Assembly (NCBI RefSeq): GCF_004348995.1
Contig: NZ_SMKQ01000012.1
Coordinates: 22,977 to 86,976, forward strand
Direction of reading: 5' to 3'
Length of the DNA: 64,000 nt
Origin: Nonomuraea terrae
GTDB taxonomy: Bacteria > Actinomycetota > Actinomycetes > Streptosporangiales > Streptosporangiaceae
The first letter of the stretch is position 1; every line of letters starts with the position of its first letter. The notes below the pieces were generated by a model. It was given only the letters and a program-made list of their open reading frames with translations, ran no database searches and was not told the DNA's origin. Shown here in pieces: positions 9,110-17,378 of this stretch. The position numbers and the translations under genes were made by a program.

Positions 9110-10213
9110 ATGAGTGAGATCTTGCATAGGCTTTCCGCCCAGGGCGTCTCCATCTGGCTGGACACCATCAGCCGGGAGCGCCTGCGCAGCGGCCATCTCG
9201 CCGCGCTGGTCTGCGACAAGAACGTGGTGGGGGTCACGTCCAATCCGACCATTTTCGCCGCGGCGCTGAGTGAGGGGGACGCCTACGACGACCAGTTGCA
9301 CGATCTGCAGGTGCGCGGCGTCGGCGTCGGCGAGGCCGCGCGCGCCATCACCACTTACGACATCCGCTGGGCCTGCGACGTGCTGCGCCCCGTCTACGAC
9401 GCGACCGGCGGCGTCGACGGCCGCGTGTCGATCGAGGTCGATCCGCGCCTGGCCAAGGACACCGAGCGGACCGTCGCCGAGGCCCGCGCGCTGTGGTGGC
9501 TGGTCGACCGGCCCAACCTGTTCATCAAGATCCCAGCGACCGTCGAGGGGCTGCCCGCGATCACGGCCGCCCTGGCCGAGGGCATCAGCGTCAACGTGAC
9601 GCTGATCTTCTCGCTGGAGCGCTACCGTGCGGTCCTGGACGCCTGGCTGTCCGGCCTGGAGGCCGCCAGGGCCAAGGGCGTCGACCTGTCCAGGATCGAG
9701 TCGGTCGGGTCGTTCTTCGTGAGCCGGGTCGACACCGAGGTGGACAAGCGCCTCGAGGCGATCGGCACCGACGCCGCCAAGCTTCTGGCCGGCAAAGCCG
9801 GCGTGGCCAACGCGCGGCTGGCGCACGCCACGTTCAACGAGATCACGGCGAGCTCGCGCTGGCAGGCCCTCAGTGCCGCCGGAGCGCGGCCGCAGCGCCC
9901 GCTATGGGCCTCCACCGGGACCAAGAACCCCGCCTACTCCCCGACGCTCTACATCGACGACCTGGTCACGTCGGGCGTCGTCAACACCATGCCGGAGAAG
10001 ACCCTCGACGCCGCCGCGGCGCAGGCCACGGTCAACGGCGACACAGTCCGCCCCTTCTACGAGGACGCCTGGAACACCATGGCGGCCCTCAAGGAGGCCG
10101 GCATCGACTACGACGACGTGGTAAGGGTCCTCGAGGAGGAGGGCGTGGAGAAGTTCACGGCGTCCTGGAACGAGCTGATCGACACCGTGTCCGCCGAGCT
10201 CAACAAGGCGTAA
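9110..10213 (+). CDS. tal: Transaldolase
   Basis: A 367-residue transaldolase of the non-oxidative pentose phosphate pathway, moving a dihydroxyacetone unit between sugar phosphates. Schiff-base Lys140 lies in [11 protein letters not shown], preceded by [13 protein letters not shown] (41-53) and followed by [13 protein letters not shown] and [12 protein letters not shown]. Length matches the Tal/TalB actinobacterial form. I chose ATG 9110; ATG 9086 is in frame but would add an uncharacteristic leader. No pentose-pathway neighbours are present, which is unusual for actinobacteria, where tal normally follows tkt. It may be an accessory paralogue. Confidence 0.93.
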   Translation: MSEILHRLSAQGVSIWLDTISRERLRSGHLAALVCDKNVVGVTSNPTIFAAALSEGDAYDDQLHDLQVRGVGVGEAARAITTYDIRWACDVLRPVYDATGGVDGRVSIEVDPRLAKDTERTVAEARALWWLVDRPNLFIKIPATVEGLPAITAALAEGISVNVTLIFSLERYRAVLDAWLSGLEAARAKGVDLSRIESVGSFFVSRVDTEVDKRLEAIGTDAAKLLAGKAGVANARLAHATFNEITASSRWQALSAAGARPQRPLWASTGTKNPAYSPTLYIDDLVTSGVVNTMPEKTLDAAAAQATVNGDTVRPFYEDAWNTMAALKEAGIDYDDVVRVLEEEGVEKFTASWNELIDTVSAELNKA

Positions 10214-10297
10214 AGGTAGGGCCTCATACAGTGCGACGACATACCCACTCGCCGGTGAGGACCTGCCGGCGAGGGGCGCGGCCACCAAAAGAGGCCG

Positions 10298-10313
10298 GCG
10301 GCCTTCAGGCCGC
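10298..10313 (+). terminator. Hairpin after tal
   Basis: GCGGCC and GGCCGC pair around a TTCA loop, 85 bases after the tal stop. There is no T-run, as is usual for actinobacterial terminators. Confidence 0.4.
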
Positions 10314-10463
10314 ACGGCCTGCCGCGGAGCGAATCCTGTACTGACCGCTTCGACGATGGTCGAACCATCGCGATTCGCAACATTTCTGCAATGCCACGCG
10401 GAAGCTCGGGCAAGCGCCCACCGGTTCCGGCGCCGGCGTTGCTCACACTCGGAAGGTTGCATC

Positions 10464-11063
10464 ATGGCCCTCGTGTCACGAGGATTTTCTGGACGTCGCC
10501 GTGACGACGACGTGAAGCTGCCGCCGGGGCAGTACCTCACCGAGGACTTCCCCGTGCTGTCGGCCGGGCCTACGCCGCAGGTGCGAACCGAGCGGTGGGA
10601 GTTCACGATCACCACGGAGACCGGCGAGGAACACCGCTGGGACTGGGCGGCCCTGCGCGCGCTACCCGCCGAGCATTTCACCACCGACCTGCACTGCGTC
10701 ACCAAGTGGTCGAAGCTGGGCACCATGTGGGAGGGGGTCTCGCTCGACACGCTGTTCGCCGACGTCGAGACCACCGCCGACTACGCCCTGGCGCACTCCT
10801 ACGGTGGCTACACCACCAACCTGCCGCTGGAGGACCTGCTCGACGGCCAAGCGTGGATCGCCTTCAGCTACGGCGGCGAGGACCTCACCGCTGAGCACGG
10901 CGGTCCGGCCCGGCTCCTGGTGCCCCACCTGTACTTGTGGAAGAGCGCCAAGTGGCTGCGGGGGATCCGGCTGGTGAACGAGGACACGCCGGGGTTCTGG
11001 GAGGGCGTCGGCTACCACAACTACGGAGACCCATGGCGCGAGCAGCGATACTGGGGCGACTGA
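10464..11063 (+). CDS. Sulfite-oxidase-like molybdenum oxidoreductase
   Basis: A 199-residue protein of the PF00174 molybdopterin oxidoreductase fold. Cys78 in DLHCVTKWSKLGTMW is the expected Mo ligand, with LPPGQYLTEDFPVL (19-32), HSYGGYTTNLPLEDL and GGPARLLVPHLYLWKSAKW around it. ATG 10464 follows GGAAGG. It overlaps the next gene, a flavin reductase, by 31 bases, and a DUF6510 gene follows that, so the three form an operon. The reductase is a plausible electron donor from NAD(P)H. The substrate could be a sulfoxide, sulfite or another oxo compound. It is a paralogue of the partial gene at 1-475. Confidence 0.9.
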   Translation: MALVSRGFSGRRRDDDVKLPPGQYLTEDFPVLSAGPTPQVRTERWEFTITTETGEEHRWDWAALRALPAEHFTTDLHCVTKWSKLGTMWEGVSLDTLFADVETTADYALAHSYGGYTTNLPLEDLLDGQAWIAFSYGGEDLTAEHGGPARLLVPHLYLWKSAKWLRGIRLVNEDTPGFWEGVGYHNYGDPWREQRYWGD

Positions 11064-11797
11064 CCTGGCGGGTCGCCACGGTGACGGCCCGCCGCGAGGA
11101 GAGCCCGACCGCACGCACCATCGTGCTCCGCGTGCCCGGCTGGCCCGGCCACCTCGCCGGTCAGCACGTCGACCTGCGGCTCACGGCCTCCGATGGCTAC
11201 TCGACCCAGCGTTCCTACTCGATCGCGTCGGCCGCCGACGGTGAACGGGGCGAGCTCACCGTGGAGGAGATCCCCCGGCAGAGAAGTCTCGCTACCTCAC
11301 CCGGGGTTTTGGAGGTGGGCGACCCGCTGGAGCTGCGCGGGCCGACTGGCGAGTGGTTCCTGTGACGGCCGGGCCTGCCCACACCGGTGCAGCTCATCGC
11401 GGGCGGCTCGGGTCTGGTGCCGCTGATGGCCATGATCCGCGCCCGGGCCGCAGGGCCCGATCCCGGCATCGCGCCGTTTCGGCTGCTGTACTCCGTGCGC
11501 GAGCCTGGAGCTCTGCTGTATGCCGGGGAACTGGGGGAACGCGCCACGGACGGCACCGGCCTGGAGAGTGCCTACGCCTGCACCCGGCGGGCTCCGGAAG
11601 GGCACGAGCGTCCTCCGGGGCAGGTGGACGCGGCCCTGGTCCGCGCCGTCACCTGGCCGCCGGAAAGCATGCCGCTGACCTTCGTCTGCGGCCCTACCGG
11701 CTTCGTGGAGAGCGCCGCCGGCTTGCTGGTCGCCGCCTGCTACGACCCGGCCTTGATCCGCACCGAACGATTTGGCCCCACGGGAGGAAGCCAATGA
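11033..11797 (+). pseudogene. FAD/NAD(P) ferredoxin-reductase-like protein with in-frame TGA
   Basis: Domains follow the FNR pattern: FAD-binding barrel with RSYSIAS (residues 60-66), then a nucleotide-binding half with IAGGSGLVPLMAMI and FVCGPTGFVE. The full frame is 254 codons, but codon 111 (11363-11365) is TGA just after GPTGEWFL, and the same frame continues directly as RPGLPTPVQLIAGGSG. Relatives usually have Trp here, so a single G-to-A change fits. ATG 11033 lies inside the preceding gene behind GGAG. Either this is a recent nonsense mutation, a sequencing error, or two half proteins are made. A GTG at 11387 could restart the second half. Confidence 0.75.
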
Positions 11798-12072
11798 GCA
11801 CCAACGACGACCACCTCGACGCCAACGCGGCGGGCGGGGCGCTGCGCGAGCTCTTCAGCGTCGACCTCACCGCGGCCGGCACCTTGTGTGCCACCTGCGC
11901 GCACAGCTTCACCTTCGCGGAGGCGCTTCTTTACGCGCGGGCCCCCGGTCTGGTGGGCCGCTGCCCGGCCTGCGGAGAGGTCGTGTTCCGCCTGGTCCGC
12001 GGGCCCGGCCGGGCCTGGCTCGACCTGCGCGGCAGCACCTGTCTCGCCATCCGCATGCCTGAGGGGCGTTGA
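11794..12072 (+). CDS. DUF6510 family protein, two CxxC pairs
   Basis: A 92-residue protein with CATC (residues 33-36 region) and CPAC further on, a zinc-ribbon-like arrangement. It matches my memory of DUF6510 proteins encoded beside sulfite-oxidase-like and reductase genes in actinobacteria. ATG 11794 overlaps the reductase stop (ATGA) and has GGAGGAAG upstream. The function is unknown; context suggests a partner or assembly factor of the molybdenum enzyme. Confidence 0.8.
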   Translation: MSTNDDHLDANAAGGALRELFSVDLTAAGTLCATCAHSFTFAEALLYARAPGLVGRCPACGEVVFRLVRGPGRAWLDLRGSTCLAIRMPEGR

Positions 12073-12214
12073 GATGTGCGCGATGGGAGTGGATGTGATG
12101 TGCGAGGATCCGGCCGACGGCGCATGGGGTGGTTGAGGCGTCGATCCCGATGGCCTTCATGGGCCGCGGAGCGGCCCGGCTTCGAGTGGGTGGTGTGCAT
12201 CCGCCTGCGTAAGG

Positions 12215-13891
12215 TCAGGCGTCAGTGCTGCCGGCTTCATGTCCTGGCTGCAGGTGTGGATATTTCATGTCGAAGGCGGGCCGCTCGGACCTGATCCGGG
12301 GCAGCGAAGAGAAATTGTGCCGCGGCGGCGGGCAGGACGTGGCCCACTCCAGCGAGTTGCCGAACTCCCAAGGGTCGTCGACCGTCACCTTGGCCGCCAC
12401 CCGGGACGTGCGCCAGATGTTGAAGAGGAACACCAGCGTGGAGGCGCCCAGCAAGAACGAGCCGACCGAGGAGATCATGTTCAGGTCGGTGAACCCGTCG
12501 GCCGAGCCGTAGTCAGCATAGCGGCGTGGGAACCCGATCGCCCCGAGCCAGAACTGCACCAGGAACGTCGCCTCGAAGCCGATGAACAGCGGCCAGAAGT
12601 GCAGCTTGCCGAGCCGGTCGTTGAGCATCTTGCCGGTCATCTTCGGCCACCAGAAGTAGAACCCGGCGAACATCGCGAAGACCACCGTGCCGAAGACGAC
12701 GTAGTGGATATGGGCCACCACGAAGTAGGTGTCGCTGACGTGGAAGTCGAGCGGCGGCGAGGCCAGAATAACGCCGGTCAGGCCACCGATGAGGAACGTG
12801 ACCAGGAAGCCGATGCAGAACAGCATGGGCGACTCGAACGACAGGTGGCCGCGCCACATGGTGCCGATCCAGTTGAAGAACTTCACACCAGTGGGCACGG
12901 CGATGAGAAAGCTCGTCATCGAGAAGAACGGCAACAGCACCTGGCCCGTGACGAACATGTGGTGCGCCCACACGGTCATGGACAGCCCGGCGATCGAGAT
13001 GGTCGCCGCCACCAGGCCGATGTAGCCGAAGATCGGTTTGCGGCTGAAGACGGGGATGACCTCGGAGATGATGCCGAAGAACGGAACCGCGATGATGTAC
13101 ACCTCCGGGTGGCCGAAGAACCAGAACAGGTGCTGCCACAGCATGGCTCCGCCGGTCTCCGGGTCGTAGACGTGCGTGCCGAACTTACGGTCGATCTCCA
13201 GTGCCAGCAACGCGGCGGCGAGCGTGGGAAACGCCAGGAGCGCCATCAACGCCGTGAGCAGGGTGTTCCAGGTGAAGATCGGCATCCGGAACATCGTCAT
13301 GCCGGGCGCCCGCATGCAGGTGATGGTGGTGATGAAGTTGACCGACGTGAGGATCGTGCCCAGGCCGGACAGCACGAGCCCCATGATCCACAGATCGGCC
13401 CCGATTCCCGGGGTGAAGGTGGCGGTCGACAGCGGCGTGTAGGCGACCCAGCCGAAGGACGCCGCGCCGCCATCCGCGAAGAAGCCGCTGACCACCATCA
13501 GCCCGCCGAGCAAGAACATCCAATAGCTGGCCGCGTTGAGGCGCGGGAAGGCCACGTCGGGCGCGCCGATCTGCAGCGGCATGATCACGTTCGCGAACCC
13601 GGCGAACAGCGGGGTCGCGAACAGCAGAAGCATGATGGTGCCATGGATGCTGAACAACTGGTTGTACTGCTCGCGCGTGACGAACTGCAACCCCGGTCCG
13701 TACAGCTCTGCCCTTATCACCATCGCAAGCAGGCCGGCGAATAGAAAGAAACTGAACGACGTGGCGAGGTAGAGGTAACCGATCACTTTGTGGTCGGTCG
13801 TGGTCAACCAGGAAACGACCATTCGTCCGGCGCCGCTCTGCCCGCGTGGCACAGGCATAGGCCGATCCCGACGAGGCTCGGTCCTAGCCAT
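12215..13891 (-). CDS. ctaD: Cytochrome c oxidase subunit I
   Basis: A 558-residue, multi-membrane-span heme-copper oxidase subunit I. Heme and copper ligands are visible: [11 protein letters not shown], then [17 protein letters not shown] with the His-Tyr pair, WAHHMFVTG, and [10 protein letters not shown]. Of three in-frame ATGs, 13891 is best spaced (8 bases) from the AGGAG site. No subunit II, III or cytochrome bc1 genes are adjacent, so this is an orphan subunit, probably a paralogue used with subunits encoded elsewhere. A decayed ctaD 5' fragment lies at 15276. Confidence 0.95.
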   Translation of the reverse strand: MARTEPRRDRPMPVPRGQSGAGRMVVSWLTTTDHKVIGYLYLATSFSFFLFAGLLAMVIRAELYGPGLQFVTREQYNQLFSIHGTIMLLLFATPLFAGFANVIMPLQIGAPDVAFPRLNAASYWMFLLGGLMVVSGFFADGGAASFGWVAYTPLSTATFTPGIGADLWIMGLVLSGLGTILTSVNFITTITCMRAPGMTMFRMPIFTWNTLLTALMALLAFPTLAAALLALEIDRKFGTHVYDPETGGAMLWQHLFWFFGHPEVYIIAVPFFGIISEVIPVFSRKPIFGYIGLVAATISIAGLSMTVWAHHMFVTGQVLLPFFSMTSFLIAVPTGVKFFNWIGTMWRGHLSFESPMLFCIGFLVTFLIGGLTGVILASPPLDFHVSDTYFVVAHIHYVVFGTVVFAMFAGFYFWWPKMTGKMLNDRLGKLHFWPLFIGFEATFLVQFWLGAIGFPRRYADYGSADGFTDLNMISSVGSFLLGASTLVFLFNIWRTSRVAAKVTVDDPWEFGNSLEWATSCPPPRHNFSSLPRIRSERPAFDMKYPHLQPGHEAGSTDA

Positions 13892-14511
13892 ATACATATC
13901 TCCTGCCACTGGACACGCTAAGGGGATCTCAGCCGGTTTTCCCCGCCCACTGTGTCGCCAACCGATCCGGGTGTGCCGGTTCCTTCACAAGTCCCGTACG
14001 GCGCCGGCCGCTCATGAACCATGAATGCCTGGCCGAGGGTGAAGTTCGTCCGTAATGGCACGCCCAAGGATCGGTCATGTGATTGCCATCCGGGAATCTC
14101 TTGAGTTCCTCCCGCCGGCGGTCAGGCAGCTCAGGAGCAAGCCGTTCCATCTCTCGTCCTGCGCGAGCACCTCGATTTCAGGCTGATTCTGAGACAGAAT
14201 TTGCGCCCCAGGTAATGACGCCTGAGCCGATGGGGCTGGGGCCGACTTCGGGAACCGCCGACGACACGCACACGCAGACATTTTGCCAACGGTCGAAGCT
14301 CCCGTATCCCACACTAGAGCTACAGGTGCGCCGTGGATGATACGTTCGGCGGACGACCGTTTCGTTTCGCAGAACGACAAGCGTCTACGCCTTTTCAGGA
14401 GAAGAGAAGGCGGGGAATCGGCTTTGCGGGATTCCGACCCGCGATCGTGCGAAGACAACGAGGCAGAGCGAAGCGCGGAAAACGTCACCAACTGCGAGAG
14501 GGGATCGCAGC
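13892..14511. other. Intergenic region between ctaD and the DUF417 gene
   Basis: 620 bases between divergent genes. It presumably holds both promoters. No convincing gene, no GGACTA box and no clear palindrome was found. Confidence 0.5.
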
Positions 14512-14979
14512 ATGGGAACATGTCGCGCCACAGCCGACCGCATCCAATGCGCGGCCGCTGTGACACTGAGATACGGGCTGGTGCTCAACCTGCTGCTGAT
14601 CGGGCGGCTCAAGTTCGAGGACTACGAGGTGGACAACATCCGTCCACTGCTCGTTGCCAGCCCTCCGTTCAGCCGTCTGGCTCGAAGATACGGTGAACGA
14701 AGGCTCGCCAGGTTCATCGGCGTCAGCGAAATCCTGATCGGTGCGCTGATCGCTGCCCGACCGCTGGCTCCCAAAGCCTCCGCGCTCGGTAGCCTTGCCG
14801 CTACGGGGATGTTCGCCACCACGTTGAGCTTCCTGGCCACCACACCGGAAGCATGGCACCAACGCCGAACGGAACCCAAGCTGTCCCCCGCCGGACAGTT
14901 TCTGATCAAGGACATCGTGCTGCTGGGAGCGGCACTCTTCACAGTCGCGGAATCTCTGCGGAATATCCGACAGCTCTGA
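14512..14979 (+). CDS. DUF417 membrane protein (YkgB/RclC-like)
   Basis: A 155-residue integral membrane protein. Hydrophobic helices lie near residues 18-32, 67-82, 88-105 and 130-146, with LLVASPPFSRLARRYG and FIGVSEILIGALIA resembling the DUF417 (YkgB) family. In E. coli YkgB is RclC, part of the reactive-chlorine resistance operon; its biochemical role is unknown. ATG 14512 follows GAGAGGGG. It stands alone here, but within 10 kb are methionine sulfoxide reductases and a NemR-like repressor, which fits an oxidant-defence role. Confidence 0.75.
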   Translation: MGTCRATADRIQCAAAVTLRYGLVLNLLLIGRLKFEDYEVDNIRPLLVASPPFSRLARRYGERRLARFIGVSEILIGALIAARPLAPKASALGSLAATGMFATTLSFLATTPEAWHQRRTEPKLSPAGQFLIKDIVLLGAALFTVAESLRNIRQL

Positions 14980-15119
14980 CGCCCCGCGGCACGCCGACGC
15001 CGGGATCGACCGTCGCCCTGCCCAGCGGCGGCACACGGCTGATCATCAGCACCTCGCTGGCCACAGAGGCCATCAGGCGGCACCGCCCACTTCGACTGGG
15101 CGGCGAGCCTGAAACTTCC

Positions 15120-15184
15120 CCGTGCCCGTCATTGGGGCAGGCGGGGTCGGGTCCCCGCGGTGGCCGCACCCACCACGGGCACGG
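15120..15184 (+). other. Candidate structured RNA, three-way junction
   Basis: A closing stem of 10 pairs (15120-15129 with 15175-15184) encloses two hairpins with no bases between them: GCGGGG/CCCCGC (15141-15146 with 15153-15158) and GGTGG/CCACC (15159-15163 with 15170-15174). It ends 18 bases before ATG 15203, which has a GAAAGGGA ribosome site and led the ctaD relic. It matches no riboswitch I know. High GC makes chance pairing possible. Confidence 0.35.
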
Positions 15185-15275
15185 CAGCCCGAGAAAGGGA
15201 CGATGATGAGCGACCGGTCGGCCCTGGATCCCCGCCGGCGAGGGAGGAAGGGCGACCACACGTCCAGCAGGCCGT

Positions 15276-15498
15276 GTCCTGGTCGCCTGGCTGACCACGA
15301 CCGGCCACAAGGGTGATCAGGACCTTTACCTGATCACGTCAGTGGTCCTTTTTCTGATCGGCGGCATGTTCGCGCTGGTGATGCGGGCCGAATTCGCCCG
15401 GCCCGGACTGCAGTCCGTGACGAACCAGCTGTTCACCACACACGGCACGATCATGCTCTTCCCTGTTCGCGACTCCGCTGTTCGCCGGCTGCACCAAC
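15276..15498 (+). pseudogene. Relic of a second ctaD, 5' part only
   Basis: The frame reads VLVAWLTTTGHK then FLIGGMFALVMRAEFARPGL, LFTTHGTIMLF, and after an extra C near 15463 the next frame continues [11 protein letters not shown]. These match residues about 27-120 of the intact CtaD at 12215, including the first heme His region. Everything downstream of this is missing; at about 15499 the homology switches to a thioredoxin-like tail. The start region (ATG 15203) is out of frame. Clearly non-functional. Confidence 0.75.
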
Positions 15499-15887
15499 TC
15501 GGGTGGCGCGAGGTCATCCGGATCGCCCACGACCTGGGCCTGGACCTCGATCAGTTCGAGAAGGAACTCATCTCGGCCGAGGTCACCGGCCGGGTGCATG
15601 ACGACATGCTCGACGCCGAGCCCTTGAATATCACCGCCGTTCCTACGCTCCCCATCAACGGCTGGAGGCGCGTCGACCCGTCCGACGCGCAATCGCTGCT
15701 ACGAGCGCTGACGACCGCGACCGACCCACCGGTCGCCGAGACAACGGATGCCGTAGTGGCCCCACGATCTACGGCCACCCACGACCGGGCAGGTGATTCG
15801 CCTGCCGCTTTCGTGGATCGCGACTCACCGGACAACGCTTGCGTGCAGTCATCTGCGCGTAGCGGACTGAGGCAAATTTTGAACTAA
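15499..15887 (+). pseudogene. DsbA/thioredoxin-like C-terminal fragment fused to the ctaD relic
   Basis: The frame reads REVIRIAHDLGLDLDQFEKE, RVHDDMLDAEPLNITAVPTL and a Gly-rich P-loop replaced by PINGW. This is the C-terminal half of a DsbA-family thioredoxin fold (typical: SGVSGTPTFFING). The CxxC active site half is missing, and the expected TPTFF is changed to VPTLP. It might come from a DsbA-like protein or an NhaA-linked thioredoxin domain. A deletion probably joined it to the ctaD remnant. Confidence 0.6.
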
Positions 15888-15894
15888 AAAGTCC
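15881..15894. promoter_or_regulatory. Degenerate GGACTA-type box
   Basis: GAACTAAAAAGTCC departs from the consensus GGACTA-N2-TAGTCC at one position in each arm. It lies 65 bases before the better box at 15959, so the TetR promoter region may carry two sites. Confidence 0.35.
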
Positions 15895-15958
15895 ATATTA
15901 TGTCGGGCCCGCAACCTGCCTACCTGCTGCCTAGGCGGGCACATGGAACCTGTCTAAC

Positions 15959-15972
15959 GGACTAAATAGTCC
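15959..15972. promoter_or_regulatory. Operator-like palindrome GGACTAAATAGTCC
   Basis: Identical to the box at 7804. It ends one base before ATG 15974 of the tandem TetR-type genes, so a bound repressor would block initiation or a leaderless transcript. It points to autoregulation. Confidence 0.6.
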
Positions 15973-15973
15973 C

Positions 15974-16471
15974 ATGACCGTGGCAGAATACGTGAGCGGT
16001 TCGACTGGCCGGGAGGGATCGATGAGGACATGCTTCGCGGAGGTCTTGGCCCGCGAAAGCGCTTCTCTGGCTGAAGTCACCGACGGGGTGATGCTGGCCA
16101 ACTGGCGTCGCCGCGTCGTCAAGGAGCTCATGACCCCGCGATCACCGTACGCGTTGGCACTGCGACAATCGGGTGATGTGCCTGAGCGAGCCGACTTGCT
16201 CGATCGCTGGCGCGAGCTCATCGCCGAGACTTTGGAACGGTTGCTGAAGTCCGGCGCCACAGGGAACGCACTCTGCTCTTCCGCGCAGACTCCGAGGGCC
16301 GATATCGACGCCCAGAAGGCTGCTGTGCTGATTCTTGCGGCGCTTCATGGAGGCAGCACCCTGAGTCAGATCGCACGAGACCCTTGGCCTCTCAACGCCG
16401 CGCTCGACTTCGCGCTCGCGCCCTTTGCGGCAACCGAGGATGACGGCCCCACAAGGACGAGGAACGAGTAG
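15974..16471 (+). CDS. TetR-type C-terminal domain without a DNA-binding domain
   Basis: A 165-residue protein whose last third, AAVLILAALHGGSTLSQIAR then DPWPLNAALDFAL, matches the C-terminal helices of TetR proteins, including the neighbour at 16498 (AALQGGYMLAQTARD). No helix-turn-helix precedes it: upstream in frame a TAG lies at 15932-15934, and the ATG directly abuts an operator box. It may be a truncated repressor, or a ligand-binding domain that forms mixed dimers with the intact neighbour, 26 bases downstream. Two Cys residues are present. Functional status uncertain. Confidence 0.6.
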   Translation: MTVAEYVSGSTGREGSMRTCFAEVLARESASLAEVTDGVMLANWRRRVVKELMTPRSPYALALRQSGDVPERADLLDRWRELIAETLERLLKSGATGNALCSSAQTPRADIDAQKAAVLILAALHGGSTLSQIARDPWPLNAALDFALAPFAATEDDGPTRTRNE

Positions 16472-16497
16472 CCCGATATCAGTAACATGAATGTGTG

Positions 16498-17124
16498 ATG
16501 ACGACCGCTGACTCGCAGACTGGCAGACGCCTGACGGCGCGCGGCGCAAAGACGCGGGCAAGGATCGTCGCCGCAGCAGCCGAGCTGATGTACGTCCAGG
16601 GAGTCGGGGATACCACGCTCGACGACGTGCTCGCGGCGAGCGGAGTGAGCAAGTCGCAGTTGTACCACCATTTCGACGGCAAGGACGCACTCGTACGGGC
16701 CGTCATCGACCACGTGGGAGAACGCGTCATCGAGCGTGAGCGCGATGCCCTCGGCCACGTCTCGACGATCGCAGGCCTGCGACGCTGGCGGGATTCCTTG
16801 GTCCAGAACAACGCCCTTCGGCATGGCGCCTACGGCTGTGCACTCGGCTCGCTGGCCTCCGAGGTCACCGATCATGACACTCTCGCGCGCCAAGCCCTGT
16901 CCAACCTGTTCACCGAATGGCAGGGACTGCTGGCAGGCGTGTTGCGCAGGCTTCAAGACAGTGGTGTGCTTGCGCCCGAGGCGTCGGTCGACCAACTGGC
17001 AACGGGGCTCATGGCAGCCCTCCAGGGCGGGTACATGCTGGCCCAGACTGCGCGCGATGTCACACCGATGGCAACCTCGGTTGACATGGCACTCGCGCAC
17101 ATCGAGAGCCTGTCTGCCGGTTGA
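16498..17124 (+). CDS. TetR-family repressor, NemR/YxaF type with a single Cys
   Basis: A 208-residue TetR protein. The helix-turn-helix is TTLDDVLAASGVSKSQLYHH (about residues 39-58), the C-terminal domain is the type seen in LmrA/YxaF and NemR. Its only Cys, Cys114 in YGCALGSLASEV, lines up with the redox-sensing Cys106 of E. coli NemR (GCLTVKLSAEV). ATG 16498 is chosen over GTG 16495. It is the second of two tandem TetR-type genes behind the box at 15959, and is the best candidate to bind the GGACTA boxes before msrB2 and the GNAT genes. The inducer is inferred to be an electrophile or hypochlorite-like oxidant. Confidence 0.85.
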   Translation: MTTADSQTGRRLTARGAKTRARIVAAAAELMYVQGVGDTTLDDVLAASGVSKSQLYHHFDGKDALVRAVIDHVGERVIERERDALGHVSTIAGLRRWRDSLVQNNALRHGAYGCALGSLASEVTDHDTLARQALSNLFTEWQGLLAGVLRRLQDSGVLAPEASVDQLATGLMAALQGGYMLAQTARDVTPMATSVDMALAHIESLSAG

Positions 17125-17378
17125 GTCCACGTTGCCGCCAGGCAATTGGAGCGGTGCATCCACTCACCAAGAGCTTGGATTTGGTGTCGGAGTTCGAGTC
17201 AGAGGGCAGTCCGTGAGTCAACTGCCCCTTTGATCGGTTGCGCTGCATGAGGAGGGCTGGTCACGGGCTCAGCGTCCACACCCCTTCCAGCTCGCGGAGC
17301 GCGCGGTTGGCCGCCGGGACGGAGCCGCCCGTTGACCCGGCCATCGACCGTAGTCCGGAGATAGCGTCGTCGTCGAGC

